Shown here piece by piece: positions 43,791-44,754 of a DNA stretch of 44,754 bases. The position numbers were made by a program, and so were the translations under genes. The notes under the pieces were generated by a model, which saw only the letters and a program-made list of their open reading frames with translations, did no database searches and was not told where the DNA came from. This DNA comes from Jiella mangrovi (GTDB lineage: Bacteria; Pseudomonadota; Alphaproteobacteria; Rhizobiales; Rhizobiaceae), in the NCBI RefSeq assembly GCF_017815135.1, contig NZ_JAGJCF010000027.1, forward strand, positions 1 to 44,754, given 5' to 3'. Position 1 is the first letter of the stretch. Each line of letters begins with the position of its first letter.

Positions 43791-44754
43791 ATGAACTTCT
43801 CGATTACCCGCAAATTGTGGGCCTTGATCACCGTCGCGGCGGTTGTCAGCATTGTCGCCACGTCGATGCAGCTCTACTCGCTGAACAACACCATTTGGAA
43901 GGATCGCGAGCAGCTCATCAAGTCGCAGGTTCAGGGCGCCACGGCAATTCTCGCGGCCTTCGAGAAGCGCGTCGAGAGCGGCGAACTCAGCCTCGCCGAG
44001 GCTCAGAAGCGTGCCAAGGAAGCAACGCGGCCGATTCGCTACGGCAAAGACGACTACATCTTCATGTATGACGACAAGGGAACCCGCGTCATGCATCCCG
44101 ACGTCAAACTCGAGGGCAAGAGCTCCTGGGACGCGCAGGATCCGACCGGCAAATACCACATCCGGGCGATGATCGAGACTGCGCGTGCGGGCGGCGGCTT
44201 CACGAAATACTATCGGACCCGTCTTGCGGGCTCTGACGATCTGCAGGCCAAGCTGTCCTATTCCCAGCTCTTCCAGCCTTGGGGTTGGACCGTCGGTTCG
44301 GGCGTCTATGTCGATGATCTCGCCGCCGAGTTCCAGGCCAAGGCGATCCAGGCGGGCCTCTGGTTTGCCGGATTGCTCGGCGTCCTGATCGTCTTCTCGC
44401 TTCTCATCGCACGCTCGATCTCGCGTCCGATCAACCAGATGACCGCCGCGATGCGCCGGCTGGCCGCTGGCGACAAAGCCGTCGAGATCCCGGCGGTCGG
44501 GCGCAAGGACGAGATCGGCGAGATGGCCAATGCCGTCCAGGTGTTCAAGGAGCAGGCGATCGAGCGCGACCGGCTGGAACAGGAAGCCGAAGCCGCCCGC
44601 GTTTCGCAGGCCGACGCCAAGCAGCGTCAGGCCGATCTCGAACACGCCAAGGCCGAGGACCTGCGCGAGTTCATGGGCGTCGTCGATGCGAGCTTCGACC
44701 GTCTGTCCTCGGGTGACCTGACGGTGCGCATGTCGGGCAAGGTGGCGCCGGAAT
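43791..44754 (+). CDS. Methyl-accepting chemotaxis protein, N-terminal part
   Basis: The frame runs off the window end, leaving 321 codons. It begins MNFSITRKLWALITVAAVVS with a first membrane helix. An extracytoplasmic sCache-type sensor follows, with YGKDDYIFMYDDKGTRVMHP and FQPWGWTVGSGVYVDD. A second helix (about 187-207, AGLWFAGLLGVLIVFSLLIA) leads into a HAMP domain (RSISRPINQMTAAMRRLAAG, then GRKDEIGEMANAVQVFKEQA). The methyl-accepting and CheA-coupling signalling domain must lie beyond the edge. A GGAG site precedes the ATG. The ligand is unknown; small organic acids are typical of sCache receptors. Confidence 0.92.
   Translation, partial: MNFSITRKLWALITVAAVVSIVATSMQLYSLNNTIWKDREQLIKSQVQGATAILAAFEKRVESGELSLAEAQKRAKEATRPIRYGKDDYIFMYDDKGTRVMHPDVKLEGKSSWDAQDPTGKYHIRAMIETARAGGGFTKYYRTRLAGSDDLQAKLSYSQLFQPWGWTVGSGVYVDDLAAEFQAKAIQAGLWFAGLLGVLIVFSLLIARSISRPINQMTAAMRRLAAGDKAVEIPAVGRKDEIGEMANAVQVFKEQAIERDRLEQEAEAARVSQADAKQRQADLEHAKAEDLREFMGVVDASFDRLSSGDLTVRMSGKVAPE

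Noticed and set aside
1-44754. CRISPR arrays, tRNA/rRNA genes, integrases or transposases
   Set aside because: None seen. There are no regularly spaced repeats, no cloverleaf pattern I could confirm, and no recombinase motifs.

Overview
The window is GC-rich DNA from an alphaproteobacterium, most likely of the order Hyphomicrobiales (Rhizobiales). The supporting signs are the gene set and order (ubiG divergent from lysC, then ptsP, prfA-prmC and a DUF4167 gene), an rsmA-pdxA-surA-like-lptD-lptG-lptF block divergent from pepA-holC, an sdhC-sdhD-sdhA operon, and intergenic palindromic repeats of a kind I associate with that order. I cannot name the genus. Most of the window is conserved housekeeping chromosome with smaller accessory patches between the conserved blocks.

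Layout. 1-1776: intergenic repeats, a small unknown gene and ubiG, both on the minus strand. 2165-9506: lysC, ptsP, prfA, prmC and a low-complexity DUF4167 protein, all plus strand. 9507-11717: a repeat-rich accessory patch with a broken VOC gene and a divergent GST/MarR pair. 11837-14762: mltG, yicC, gmk. 14852-15398: a ParDE toxin-antitoxin pair. 15486-23357: a minus-strand operon-like run, lptF-lptG-lptD, then surA-like-pdxA-rsmA, for LPS export, outer-membrane assembly, vitamin B6 synthesis and 16S rRNA dimethylation. 23897-25980: pepA-holC. 26014-30838: a PhzF-like protein, a His-rich zinc-type CDF exporter and a copper P1B-ATPase with a MerR-type operator. 30902-38417: an unknown membrane-anchored protein, a ring-cleaving dioxygenase, then a tetR-adaptor-RND pump operon behind a perfect 16-bp palindrome. 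38503-40375: a GNAT acetyltransferase and a 7-TM diguanylate cyclase. 40651-43304: sdhC-sdhD-sdhA, with no sdhB following. 43791-end: the start of a chemoreceptor, cut by the window edge.

I see no CRISPR array, prophage, transposase, rRNA or tRNA. I did not find a convincing large undescribed system. The most checkable unusual points are the sdh operon without adjacent sdhB, an RND permease with about 90 extra residues predicted to add two membrane helices, two families of intergenic repeats, several perfect operator-like palindromes (TetR, MarR, parD start, CDF ribosome-binding site), a hairpin-rich leader before the DUF4167 gene, and a VOC gene broken at a homopolymer.
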